Positions 46,156 to 53,460 of a DNA stretch of 64,000 bases are shown piece after piece; position 1 is the stretch's first letter, and each line of letters starts with the position of its first letter. The position numbers were made by a program, and so were the translations under genes. Location of the stretch: contig QBMK01000005.1 in assembly GCA_003249035.1 (NCBI GenBank), positions 135,182-199,181 of the forward strand, given 5' to 3'. The notes beneath the pieces are model-generated. The model had not been told where the DNA came from. It did not search any database and worked only from the letters and a program-made list of their open reading frames with translations. This DNA is from Pseudanabaena sp. Its GTDB lineage: Bacteria; Cyanobacteriota; Cyanobacteriia; Pseudanabaenales; Pseudanabaenaceae.

Positions 46156-46408
46156 GACGGATGAGAGAGTTAAGAATGTTAGCTTCACTGAAGATACGAT
46201 CAGTGTTGATTTAATGGATGGACGGACAATTGTAGTTCCGTTAGTGTGGTATCCGAGGTTATTAAATGGAACTATTGAGCAGCTTGCTAAGTGGGAAGTC
46301 TGCGGTGGTGGCTATGGTATTCATTGGGAAGATCTTGATGAGGATCTGAGTACTGAGGGTATGTTGCGTGGTGCGCCTGCGGCGAGGAAGTCAAGAGCAA
46401 TTAGTTGA
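46136..46408 (+). CDS. DUF2442 protein (toxin-antitoxin-like pair, second gene)
   Basis: A 90-residue DUF2442 protein: VKNVSFTEDTISVDLMDGRTI, VPLVWYPRLLNGT, and GIHWEDLDEDLSTEGMLRG. The WExLDEDLS block is diagnostic. The start lies inside the end of the DUF4160 gene (20-base overlap), which implies translational coupling. Copy b of the hairpin repeat begins one base after its stop codon. Confidence 0.9.
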   Translation: MSTLAIKTDERVKNVSFTEDTISVDLMDGRTIVVPLVWYPRLLNGTIEQLAKWEVCGGGYGIHWEDLDEDLSTEGMLRGAPAARKSRAIS

Positions 46409-46409
46409 T

Positions 46410-46449
46410 GCGATCGCCTCTTTAATCTCTATGAAAGTAAAGTGCGATA
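46410..46449. repeat. 41-bp HIP1-tipped hairpin repeat, copy b
   Basis: GCGATCGCCTCTTTAATCTC then ATGAAAGTAAAGTGCGATA. Starts one base after the DUF2442 stop and ends next to the dead RelE-type gene. Confidence 0.85.
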
Positions 46450-46451
46450 CT

Positions 46452-46583
46452 TTATAGTCCTTTAAGCAAATTATCATATTCGCCATGAGAGCCAATCCAA
46501 AATCAAATGATGGTTTGACTATCTTGTTTAACTCCTACTGCACGCCAGCCAATGCCAACTCAGATCTCATAGCTGGTCAAAAC
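46452..46583 (-). pseudogene. Broken RelE/ParE-type toxin C-terminus
   Basis: In one minus-strand frame the DNA reads SYEI-stop-VGIGWRAVGVKQD, then TII-stop-FWIGSHGEYDNLL to a stop. This is the end of a RelE-like toxin (typically YEIRVG..WRAVGV...IIWFWIGSHAEYD). Two in-frame TGA codons (46560-46562 and 46503-46505) and the lack of the N-terminus make it non-functional. Confidence 0.8.
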
Positions 46584-46590
46584 CTAAAAT

Positions 46591-46800
46591 TTAGGTTTTG
46601 CTATTTGCGGAGTTATTTAAAGCTTTAGTAGCAAGTTGATCTAGCTTAGCTGGCTGTGGTTGAGATAGAGTTTGTACCCAACGCATTTCGCTTTCTATGT
46701 CTTCGAGAAATTGGGCAGCAAATTCGTCTTGTAGATATTCTGGTAAGGATTGCGCTTTTTCAAATGCTTGTAATAGTAAGCTAGTAATAACTTCAACCTT
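46591..46800 (-). pseudogene. 5'-truncated antitoxin-like gene next to dead toxin
   Basis: The frame encodes KVEVITSLLLQAFEKAQSLP, YLQDEFAAQFLEDIE and SEMRWVQTLSQ, ending in NSANSKT, the look of a cyanobacterial antitoxin of a RelE-type pair. A stop codon precedes it and no start codon is in frame. It ends 8 bases before the toxin relic, in antitoxin-toxin order on the minus strand. Confidence 0.65.
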
Positions 46801-46867
46801 TTACAGTTCTATATCCAAGTATACCTTCACTCTAATCGAACGACTCAACCGCAACACAACCCGTAGA

Positions 46868-46908
46868 GCGATCACACTTTAATCTCGGCGAAAGTAAAGT
46901 GCGATCGT
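46868..46908. repeat. 41-bp HIP1-tipped hairpin repeat, copy c
   Basis: GCGATCACACTTTAATCTCG then CGAAAGTAAAGTGCGATCGT. The ends pair as in copies a and b (GCGATC-x-CACTTTA with TAAAGTGCGATCGT). It lies 70 bases before the NACHT companion gene. Confidence 0.82.
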
Positions 46909-46979
46909 ACAGAATAATTTCAAGATTTCAAGGTAAAATTTTTGCAATAAGGCGTTAACACCAAATATTGGGAGTTTTT

Positions 46980-47402
46980 ATGGAGCCACTGACTACAGCC
47001 GCGATCGCCGTTGGGACTTTAATTCTCAAAAAAGCTTTTGAAAAGACGGGGGACAAGCTGGGCGAGGCGGTTAGCAACCAAGTCGGAAATTTGGTGAATT
47101 TGCTGAAGAAAAAGCCACTTGCCAAGACTGAAGAGATCGCCCAAGCTGAGCCATCAGCAGATTTTAAATTGGCGGTGTCAGAGTTAGAAAATGTGGCTAA
47201 GACTGATGATGAGGTTTCTCAGGCAATTCTCGCGGTTGAGGCGGCGGTGAAAACTGATCCTGAGTTATTGCAAAAAATACAGGAAACAGCAAAGGCGGTT
47301 AAGAACGAACCAACTTTAATTCAAAATAGCGCTAAGCTTGCTGAAAAAATCGGTTTAGTGGTTCAAGGTGGTAAGGTCGAAATCCAAAATTTTAGCTTCT
47401 AA
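46980..47402 (+). CDS. Small companion protein of NACHT ATPase
   Basis: ATG at 46980 with a GGGAG five bases upstream gives 140 residues. A short apolar, possibly membrane-touching stretch (TTAAIAVGTLILKKAFEK, about 4-22) is followed by an amphipathic helical region (LGEAVSNQVGNLVNLLKKK) and a Lys/Glu/Ala-rich helical middle. The protein ends with AKLAEKIGLVVQGGKVEIQN. That last motif reappears as KLAEKIGILVQKGGKVIVGQ at the N-terminus of the NACHT protein encoded 27 bases downstream. Such small N-terminal-type proteins often accompany cyanobacterial STAND ATPases. It probably binds or signals to the NACHT protein through the shared motif; this is inference. Confidence 0.7.
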   Translation: MEPLTTAAIAVGTLILKKAFEKTGDKLGEAVSNQVGNLVNLLKKKPLAKTEEIAQAEPSADFKLAVSELENVAKTDDEVSQAILAVEAAVKTDPELLQKIQETAKAVKNEPTLIQNSAKLAEKIGLVVQGGKVEIQNFSF

Positions 47403-47429
47403 TTCCATCTCTAGTCATCACAGGTCATT

Positions 47430-49439
47430 ATGAATCAATTCGGCAAGCTTGCAGAAAAAATAGGTATTCTCGTCCAAAAAGGTGGAAAGGTTATCGTTGG
47501 ACAAATCCGTTTGGATGGCGAGATGTCGCGGCAAGAGTTCCGCAATCGCAAAGCGCTGTTGAATAACGTCAAAACTGCTTGGGTAGATGGTGTTTTAGAG
47601 AAGTCACTGCACGAGCAGATTCCCATTGTCTTAGGATTAGAGAATCATCCTAATGCCGTTGCTTCTCCTTGGAATATGGATATTATTAATCCAGACAAGT
47701 CGTGTCAACCTTTGCCAGCAGGTACACCTGTAATTGAGGTATTTAATAAGTTGGGAGAAGGTGGGACGTTGCTAATTTTGGGAGAACCAGGGTCGGGAAA
47801 AACGATTACTTTGCTGCAATTAGCGAGGGATCTGATTGCTCGTGCAGATCAGGAGATAGATCGCCGTATTCCTGTGGTGTTAAATCTTTCTTCTTGGGCA
47901 GCGAAAAAACAGACTATTGCTAAATGGATTGTTGAGGAACTGAATAGCACGTTTCAGATAAATCGCAAGATTGGTCAGCTGTGGGTAGAGAAGCAGGAAT
48001 TGTTGCTGTTATTGGATGGTTTGGATGAAATTCGAGATTTGGAAAAGCGCAATGCTTGCGTGACGGCGTTGAATGCTTTTCAGCAGGAGCAAGCAACGGG
48101 GATGGTGGTGTGTTGTCGGGTGAGGGATTATGAGGAGTTAGGAGATCGCCTCAAACTCCAATCTGATCTTGTACTTCAACCTCTTACTAACGATCAAATT
48201 CAATTTTATTTAGATCGTCTTCAGTCTAATTTGACCGTATTGAAGACATTGCTAATTGAGGATGTGATGCTGCAAGATTTAGCTCAATCTCCTTTACTGC
48301 TAAACATCATGGTGATTGCCTATCAGGGAATTGAGTTTGCAGATGTTCCTGTAAGTACAATTGCTTCAAATCGCAAGAAACAGTTGTTTGATGATTACAT
48401 CAATCGTATATTTCAGAACTCACGCTCGAAAGCATATCATCCAAATTTACTTTCTCAAGAGAAGTATCGATATTCTCGTCGAGTCGTAATATTTCGACTA
48501 GTTTGGATGGCAAAAAAAATGGTTCAGCATTCTCAAATTGTTTTTCTATGCGAAAAAATGCAATTTAGTTGGTTGAATAAAGAAGAAATTATCTTCTATC
48601 AAAATGAATTTATTGTAATTGGCATGTTAGTTGGTGTGCTAATTAATAAATTTATTCTCTCACTTTTTAGTATGATTTTTAATATTGAAGCTAACGAGAT
48701 TATTGGCTTGCTAATTTCTGGATTTATTGGTGGGTATGCTGGCTACCAGTTCAGTGTGGAGGTTTTTTCAGAAATAAAACCTATAGAATCTGTGAAATGG
48801 CTTTTTTGGGAATTTAAAGAAGTATTTTTGAGATCGTTGCGTATTGCAGTGTCTATTATGCTACCTGTTGGGCTGTTTATGGGACTAGTTCGTAGTATTG
48901 ATATGATTTCTCATTATGGTCTGTTACGTGCACTATTCTCAGAGATACCTTTGGGGCTAGCTTTTGGGCTGGTTTTGGGGCTAATCTTTGGTGTGATTGG
49001 GGGGATCATTTTTGGTCTAGTCTATGGTTTGATTGGTTCAGAAGTGGAAGAGAAAATCTATCCAAATCAAGGTATTAAAAAATCAGCTCTGAATTCCCTC
49101 ATCTTCGGACTAATTTATGGAATGATTTTTGGACTTTTGGGGCTATTTTACGGACTAATTGACGGACTACAAGGACAAATTGATTGGTTCATTAATTGTG
49201 GGCTGTTGGGTGGGCTGTTGGGCGGACTGATTGGCGCACTATATTTTGGAGGTTGGGCATGTATTCAACATCTTGTATTACGCCTGATTCTCTATTCTAC
49301 AGGACGTGTTCCTTGGAATTATTCTAAATTCCTCGATTGGGCAAGCGACAAACTATTCCTCCAAAAAGTAGGCGGCGGTTATATATTTATCCATCGATCA
49401 CTGATGGAGCATTTTGCCGAAATGGAAAGTAGTCAATAA
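47430..49439 (+). CDS. NACHT-domain NTPase with C-terminal membrane domain
   Basis: A 669-residue STAND protein. An N-terminal KLAEKIGILVQKGG motif (5-20) shared with the preceding gene is followed by a helical linker and a NACHT ATPase: Walker A LLILGEPGSGKTITLLQLA (about 112), Walker B ELLLLLDGLDEIRD (about 190), and VVCCRVRDYEEL. Unusually, the C-terminal part (about 395-620) has 8-10 glycine-rich hydrophobic segments (for example GLAFGLVLGLIFGVIGG, GLIYGMIFGLLGLFYGL). A standard cyanobacterial NACHT tail ends the protein (KVGGGYIFIHRSLMEHFAEM). NACHT proteins are antiphage or death-type regulators in bacteria. The membrane domain could be the effector. Expected cell site: inner membrane. 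Confidence 0.85.
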   Translation: MNQFGKLAEKIGILVQKGGKVIVGQIRLDGEMSRQEFRNRKALLNNVKTAWVDGVLEKSLHEQIPIVLGLENHPNAVASPWNMDIINPDKSCQPLPAGTPVIEVFNKLGEGGTLLILGEPGSGKTITLLQLARDLIARADQEIDRRIPVVLNLSSWAAKKQTIAKWIVEELNSTFQINRKIGQLWVEKQELLLLLDGLDEIRDLEKRNACVTALNAFQQEQATGMVVCCRVRDYEELGDRLKLQSDLVLQPLTNDQIQFYLDRLQSNLTVLKTLLIEDVMLQDLAQSPLLLNIMVIAYQGIEFADVPVSTIASNRKKQLFDDYINRIFQNSRSKAYHPNLLSQEKYRYSRRVVIFRLVWMAKKMVQHSQIVFLCEKMQFSWLNKEEIIFYQNEFIVIGMLVGVLINKFILSLFSMIFNIEANEIIGLLISGFIGGYAGYQFSVEVFSEIKPIESVKWLFWEFKEVFLRSLRIAVSIMLPVGLFMGLVRSIDMISHYGLLRALFSEIPLGLAFGLVLGLIFGVIGGIIFGLVYGLIGSEVEEKIYPNQGIKKSALNSLIFGLIYGMIFGLLGLFYGLIDGLQGQIDWFINCGLLGGLLGGLIGALYFGGWACIQHLVLRLILYSTGRVPWNYSKFLDWASDKLFLQKVGGGYIFIHRSLMEHFAEMESSQ

Positions 49440-49472
49440 TCTAATAAACTTCATCGTGAGAGACAATCTCTC

Positions 49473-49697
49473 TCATCTGTCCAACTCCGCCAAAAAATCA
49501 TCAACAGAACCAGATTTGAATTTACCTTCACGATACTCCTGCTGAACCTCTCGAACTTCTTTAACAACTTGCTGCCGTTGACGCAACTTTAAACGATTAT
49601 TCAACACGTCTATTAAAGCAGCTTGATCGTCTAAAGACAAAGCATCTATGGCATTGAGAGCTTCTTGAAATAGAGATGTTTTTAAGGCTTGACTCAT
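49473..49697 (-). CDS. Orphan antitoxin-like protein
   Basis: A 74-residue protein: SLFQEALNAIDALSLDDQAA, LIDVLNNRLKLRQRQQVVKE, and a C-terminal SGSVDDFLAELD. This is the pattern of the small antitoxins that precede RelE/ParE or PIN toxins in cyanobacteria. No toxin gene follows on the minus strand, where the NACHT gene's 3' end is reached after 33 bases. It may be a leftover half-module or may act in trans. It lies between the NACHT gene and the first ~95-bp direct repeat. Confidence 0.7.
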   Translation of the reverse strand: MSQALKTSLFQEALNAIDALSLDDQAALIDVLNNRLKLRQRQQVVKEVREVQQEYREGKFKSGSVDDFLAELDR

Positions 49698-49755
49698 AGG
49701 ATTATTTATGAAAGTTTACTCTATAACCACGATTGTCATTATACTTCAGAAAAAA

Positions 49756-49850
49756 GTGATCGCCTTTACTGCACTTATTCAAATAGCAAATTAGCTAAAA
49801 TCTCATAAACCGAGCATTTGTTTAACATTATTTAAACCGATCATCTTTAA
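49756..49850 (+). repeat. Boundary direct repeat, copy 1
   Basis: GTGATCGCCTTTACTGCACT, AAATAG, TCTCATAAAC, GCATTTGTTTAACA, ending TTTAAACCGATC. Copies 2 and 3 are at 50786-50913 and 51403-51532, all on the same strand. It lies upstream of the winged-helix gene. Confidence 0.85.
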
Positions 49851-49927
49851 CTCAAGTCCAATAAATCTACCTGTAATAACAACTATATAACCTCTATAAT
49901 AGGTAGATAGTCTTAGACTTAAAACCT

Positions 49928-50284
49928 ATGCTAAAAGAACTTTTTGGCGGTAAAACACCCGAACAGGTTTTGCTGTATCTCGAAAACTATGAAGAAGGCT
50001 ACGGCAAAGCGATCGCCGATACTTTTGAGATATCCTTGAGTTCAGTACAGAAACAACTGCAAAAATTTGAAGACTCAGGCTTATTAGTTAGTCGCTTAGT
50101 CGGGAAAACTCGACTCTATACATGGAACCCGCGATCGCCATTTGTAACTCCAGTCAGAAACCTACTAGCCCAACGACTCAAAGTCACCCCACCCGAAGAA
50201 ATCCAAGCATACTACCGCCAACGCCGTCGCCCTCGCAAAGCTGATAAACCCCTTGGAAATACTCAAAACCTCATCCCTAGCTGA
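49928..50284 (+). CDS. Winged-helix DNA-binding protein (partner of nucleotidyltransferase)
   Basis: A 118-residue protein with an N-terminal winged-helix domain (about 10-75: TPEQVLLYLENYEEGYGKAI, SSVQKQLQKFEDSGLLVSRL, RLYTWNPRSP), much like ArsR/MarR-type repressors. A basic C-terminal tail follows (YYRQRRRPRKADK). The nucleotidyltransferase gene begins 32 bases before its stop in another frame. A DNA-binding repressor-antitoxin before an NTase is the arrangement of AbiEi/AbiEii-like and MNT-type systems. An inferred role is autorepression plus antitoxin. Direct repeats flank the pair. Confidence 0.8.
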   Translation: MLKELFGGKTPEQVLLYLENYEEGYGKAIADTFEISLSSVQKQLQKFEDSGLLVSRLVGKTRLYTWNPRSPFVTPVRNLLAQRLKVTPPEEIQAYYRQRRRPRKADKPLGNTQNLIPS

Positions 50285-50726
50285 GATTGCTGCGATCGTC
50301 TCAGATACGCTTACCAAAGCCAATATTATCGCCGTGCTAACAGGTGGCGGAGTCGTTACGGTGTATTCAGAAAATGAATATCAATCTGACGATCTCGATT
50401 TTATTTCTCCCGCTAGTTCTCAAAAGCTAGAAGAGGCAATGTATCAGATAGGATTTAGCAAAGAAGGTAGATATTTCATCCATCCGAACACAAATTATTA
50501 TGTTGAGTTCCCTCCATCACCCCTCATGATTGGGGAACAGTATATTGATTACAAAGAATGCACCGTGCAGAAAATTGGTGAACTAGAATTACACATCCTT
50601 ACCCCGACTTTATGCGTAATGGATCGCCTTGCAGGTCTCTATCACTGGAACGATCGCCAAAGTCTCGATCAAGCAGTGATGGTTGCAAAACGTCATCCGA
50701 TAGATTCTAAAAAAGTGAAGTCATAG
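50253..50726 (+). CDS. Nucleotidyltransferase-fold protein (NTase toxin-like)
   Basis: A 157-residue protein whose start is a TTG at 50253 inside the previous gene. It has the NTase-fold pattern GGGVVTVYSENEYQSDDLDF, that is, a glycine pair followed by DxD after a short spacer (about residues 30-52). A later YVEFPPSP strand with a Glu could be the third acidic residue, and CVMDRLAGLYHWNDRQSLDQ is typical of AbiEii/DUF-type NTases. It probably transfers nucleotides to RNA or protein, acting as a toxin held in check by the winged-helix partner. Overlap of 32 bases implies coupling. The mechanism is inferred. Confidence 0.75.
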   Translation: MEILKTSSLAEIAAIVSDTLTKANIIAVLTGGGVVTVYSENEYQSDDLDFISPASSQKLEEAMYQIGFSKEGRYFIHPNTNYYVEFPPSPLMIGEQYIDYKECTVQKIGELELHILTPTLCVMDRLAGLYHWNDRQSLDQAVMVAKRHPIDSKKVKS

Positions 50727-50785
50727 TCAATCAAGGAAAAGCAACAGAAAAAATATCAAGATTTTTTAAAGAGGCTGCAAGATTA

Positions 50786-50913
50786 GCGATCGCCTTTACT
50801 GCAATTATTCAAATAGCGATTTAGCTGCAATCTCATAAACCAAACATTTGTTTAACACCATTTAAAGCGATCGCGGGTTTACTTTCAGCAAATAGCGATC
50901 GGCTTATGATGTG
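50786..50913 (+). repeat. Boundary direct repeat, copy 2
   Basis: GCGATCGCCTTTACTGCAAT and on through ACATTTGTTTAACACCATTT to AAATAGCGATCGGCTTATGA. Lies between the nucleotidyltransferase and HicBA modules. Its ends GCGATCGCCTTTA and TTTAAAGCGATCGC (50865-50874) are imperfect inverted repeats. Confidence 0.88.
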
Positions 50914-50996
50914 GATATTTGAGAAGCGATCGCTATCTTGTTTGAAAATTTTTAGTAAGCTATGATAAACGCACATCATTGAGAATATTAGCCATA

Positions 50997-51209
50997 ATGA
51001 AAGAATCATTTACCGCAGTTATAAAGCAATCTAACAACTGGTGGATTGGCTGGATTGAAGAAATATCAGGAGTAAACTGTCAAGAAGCCACAAAAGAAGA
51101 ACTCTTAGAAAGTTTGCGTATAACTTTAAAAGAAGCACTAGACTTCAATCGCTATGAAGCATTAGAGGCTGCTGGAGATATGTATGAAGAAGAATTAATA
51201 GCCCTATGA
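50997..51209 (+). CDS. hicB: HicB-type antitoxin
   Basis: From the ATG at 50997 the product has 70 residues: MKESFTAVIKQSNNWWIGWI, GVNCQEATKEELLESLRITL, KEALDFNR. This is the partial RNase-H-like HicB fold. It overlaps the hicA start by four bases (ATGA). The DNA-binding C-terminal part of longer HicB proteins is absent, as in many cyanobacterial copies. It should neutralise HicA. Direct repeats of the boundary family flank the pair. Confidence 0.87.
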   Translation: MKESFTAVIKQSNNWWIGWIEEISGVNCQEATKEELLESLRITLKEALDFNRYEALEAAGDMYEEELIAL

Positions 51210-51394
51210 AGCGTTCTGACTTACTACGTCATCTTCGTAATAATGGCTGTCAACTTATTAGAGAAGGTGGAAGACATTCATGGTGGGGAAATCTTAGCCA
51301 AAATCGTCGCTCATCCATACCACGCCATACTGAAATCGATGAAAACCTAGCAAGAAAAATTTGTAAGGATTTAAGCGTGCCGTTGCCCAAATGA
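51206..51394 (+). CDS. hicA: HicA-type mRNA interferase toxin
   Basis: A 62-residue HicA with MKRSDLLRHLRNNGCQLIRE, the catalytic His in EGGRHSWWGN, and the C-terminal IPRHTEIDENLARKICKDLS. HicA is a dsRBD-like ribonuclease that cuts mRNA. It overlaps hicB by four bases, so it is translated in coupled fashion. Residues look intact, so the pair is probably functional. Order hicB-hicA is the less common one. Confidence 0.9.
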   Translation: MKRSDLLRHLRNNGCQLIREGGRHSWWGNLSQNRRSSIPRHTEIDENLARKICKDLSVPLPK

Positions 51395-51402
51395 TTGAAA
51401 TA

Positions 51403-51532
51403 GAGATCGCATTTACTACACTTATTCACATAGCGATTTAGCGACCATCTCACAAACTAAGCATTTGTTTAACATCATCTAAAGAGATCAGCGGTTTTAC
51501 TTTCAGCAAATAGCGATCGTCTTGAGATGTGT
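51403..51532 (+). repeat. Boundary direct repeat, copy 3
   Basis: GAGATCGCATTTACTACACT, AGCATTTGTTTAACATCATC, CTTTCAGCAAATAGCGATCG, CTTGAGATGT. Begins nine bases after hicA. Read on the minus strand, all three copies contain a conserved VKQM(L/F)xL-stop frame, so the repeat may be the 3' end of an old gene. Confidence 0.85.
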
Positions 51533-51536
51533 TTGT

Positions 51537-51872
51537 TTGATTGGCGATCTCCAAACATTAATTGAGGTTACGGAAGCTTTGTTTGAGTCGGGTGAGTTTA
51601 TTGTTAAGGTGAGAGGTCTGGGATAATCAATTGGCTATAGAATTGATTTAGAAGCGACTCCATTGCCATTGTATTGTGCAGAAATGAAAGTAATTAAGGT
51701 GAGGTGAGTATCATGTCGAATTTTTTCATCATTACAACGCTTCTTTGCCTGCCCTTGAGTCTTTCCTTTTCAGGACTGCATGGACTTTCTCTCAGCTCTG
51801 GACTAAAAATCTATGAAGACGATAAACGATAATGCTTATAGTCTATAATCATCATTAAAAGTGGCGATCGCA
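51537..51872. other. Gene-poor stretch before Uma2 gene
   Basis: Holds a short frame LIGDLQTLIEVTEALFESGE at 51537-51626 that looks like a gene tail with no start. It also holds a 39-codon frame at 51713-51832 (MSNFFIITTLLCLPLSL) with a signal-like start but no other support. No repeat or RNA gene was seen. Confidence 0.45.
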
Positions 51873-52436
51873 ATGGTTCAAACTCCTTTTAAACCTTTAA
51901 CTCTTGAAGAGTTTCTGAAATTACCAGAAACAAAACCCGCTTGCGAATTTATTGATGGGGAGATAATTCAGAAGCCAAGGCAGCAGGGAAAACATAGTTC
52001 GGTTCAGCTTGACCTTGTCTCGGCAATTAACCTAGCTCTCAAATCTCAAAAAATTGCTCGGGCTTATTCAAAGTTGCGATGTAGTTTTGGCGATCGCTCG
52101 GTTATTCCAGACATCTCAGTTTATACTTGGGAACGGATTCCTAGGGATAACGATGGCAAGGTATCAAATCTATTTGTGACTGCTCCTAATTGGGTGATTG
52201 AGATCTTTTCACCAGACCAAACCCAAACAAAAGTGATTCGGAATATTCTCTATTGTTTAGATCGTGGTACAGAGATGGGATGGTTACTCGATCCCGATGA
52301 GGAATTGGTATTTGTCTATTTTAGCGATCGCACGATTGCTATGTTTGAAAATAAAAGCGATCGCTTGCCTGTGCCATCCTTTGCAGAATCGTTTCAGCTT
52401 AAGGTGGGTGAGTTGTTCGGTTGGTTGGAAGAATGA
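51873..52436 (+). CDS. Uma2 family (DUF820) endonuclease-like protein
   Basis: A 187-residue Uma2 protein starting MVQTPFKPLTLEEFLKLPET; the ATG at 51873 was preferred to the GTG at 51861. PD-(D/E)XK-type positions are visible: CEFIDGEIIQKP (Glu), SVIPDISVYTWERI (Asp; region 130-135), PNWVIEIFSPDQTQTKV (ExF), and LDRGTEMGWLLDP. Function unproven, as for the copy at 27879-28463. It is the last gene of the accessory stretch. Confidence 0.88.
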   Translation: MVQTPFKPLTLEEFLKLPETKPACEFIDGEIIQKPRQQGKHSSVQLDLVSAINLALKSQKIARAYSKLRCSFGDRSVIPDISVYTWERIPRDNDGKVSNLFVTAPNWVIEIFSPDQTQTKVIRNILYCLDRGTEMGWLLDPDEELVFVYFSDRTIAMFENKSDRLPVPSFAESFQLKVGELFGWLEE

Positions 52437-52464
52437 GTTTCGGATGATTTAACTAGAGCGTTTT

Positions 52465-53460
52465 ATGGTAAGACACAGTGGAAATTTGAAAGGTAAAGTT
52501 GCACTGGTAACAGGAGCATCACGGGGAATTGGTAAAGGCATTGCCATTGCTCTGGGCGAAGCGGGTGCATTGGTTTATATCACGGGTCGCAATGTGAATC
52601 AGACAAGTTCTACAGATTCTTTTTCGGGCGGCTTACTAGAGACTAAATCCGCAGTAGAAAAAACAGGTGGGATTTGTATTGCAGTTCCCGTTGATCACAG
52701 TGATGATGAGCAAATTAAATCTCTATTTGAGCAAATTAATCGAGAACAAAATGGACAATTGGATCTATTGGTGAATAATGCTTATGGTGGAGTACGATCG
52801 CTAATATCTTCCAATGGTAAGCCATTTTGGGAATCGGATCTTAGCCTTTGGGATGCTTGTAACCAAGTCGGTTTGCGAAGTCACTATGTGGCAAGTCATT
52901 GGGCGGCAAAGATGATGACCCAACGTAAACAAGGCTTAATTGTGACGATTTCTTCTTGGGGTGGATTAGCTCCCATATTTGGCGTTGCCTATGGTACTGG
53001 TAAATCTGCTTGCGATCGCCTTGCGACTGATATGGCTGTTGAACTAAAGCCTTTTAATGTTGCTTCTATTTCACTTTGGCCAGGAATTGTGGGCACTGAA
53101 CAGTTTCATCAGTTGGCTGAAGACAACCTTGAGGGAAAGGATAGCAATCTTGGTGTGGCAGCGATCGCTGATAAGTTTAATTGGGAAACTCCTTTATTTG
53201 TCGGTAGAGTAGTTGCGGCATTGTGTAACGATCCAGAGCTGATGAGGCGAACTGGAAAAGTTCAGATTGGGGCGGAACTTGCTGCTCGTTATGGAGTAGT
53301 TGATGAATATCAGTGTCGTCCTGCTTCTCTACGTTCCCTCAGATTTTTATTAGCGCAAGGTTTGCCGAATCTTAAAAGCAGAGCTAAGTTCATTCCCGAT
53401 CTGCGAGTACCTTGGTGGGTTCTCGTCTTAACCGTTCTTAAGTCTCCGAAAATCTGGTAG
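52465..53460 (+). CDS. Short-chain dehydrogenase, DHRS1-like
   Basis: A 331-residue SDR of the longer DHRS1-like kind: LKGKVALVTGASRGIGKGIA, LLVNNAYGGVRSLIS, SSWGGLAPIFGVAYGTGKSA (catalytic Ser and YxxxK), and LWPGIVGTE. The 50-residue C-terminal extension (about 275-331) is typical of this subgroup. Probably an NADP-dependent ketone/steroid-like reductase; the natural substrate is not known. A truncated IS1-like relic begins right at its stop codon. Confidence 0.85.
   Translation: MVRHSGNLKGKVALVTGASRGIGKGIAIALGEAGALVYITGRNVNQTSSTDSFSGGLLETKSAVEKTGGICIAVPVDHSDDEQIKSLFEQINREQNGQLDLLVNNAYGGVRSLISSNGKPFWESDLSLWDACNQVGLRSHYVASHWAAKMMTQRKQGLIVTISSWGGLAPIFGVAYGTGKSACDRLATDMAVELKPFNVASISLWPGIVGTEQFHQLAEDNLEGKDSNLGVAAIADKFNWETPLFVGRVVAALCNDPELMRRTGKVQIGAELAARYGVVDEYQCRPASLRSLRFLLAQGLPNLKSRAKFIPDLRVPWWVLVLTVLKSPKIW

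Noticed and set aside
45826..46908. A true integron with attC sites
   Set aside because: No integrase in the window and the hairpins lack recognisable attC core sites; kept only as an analogy.
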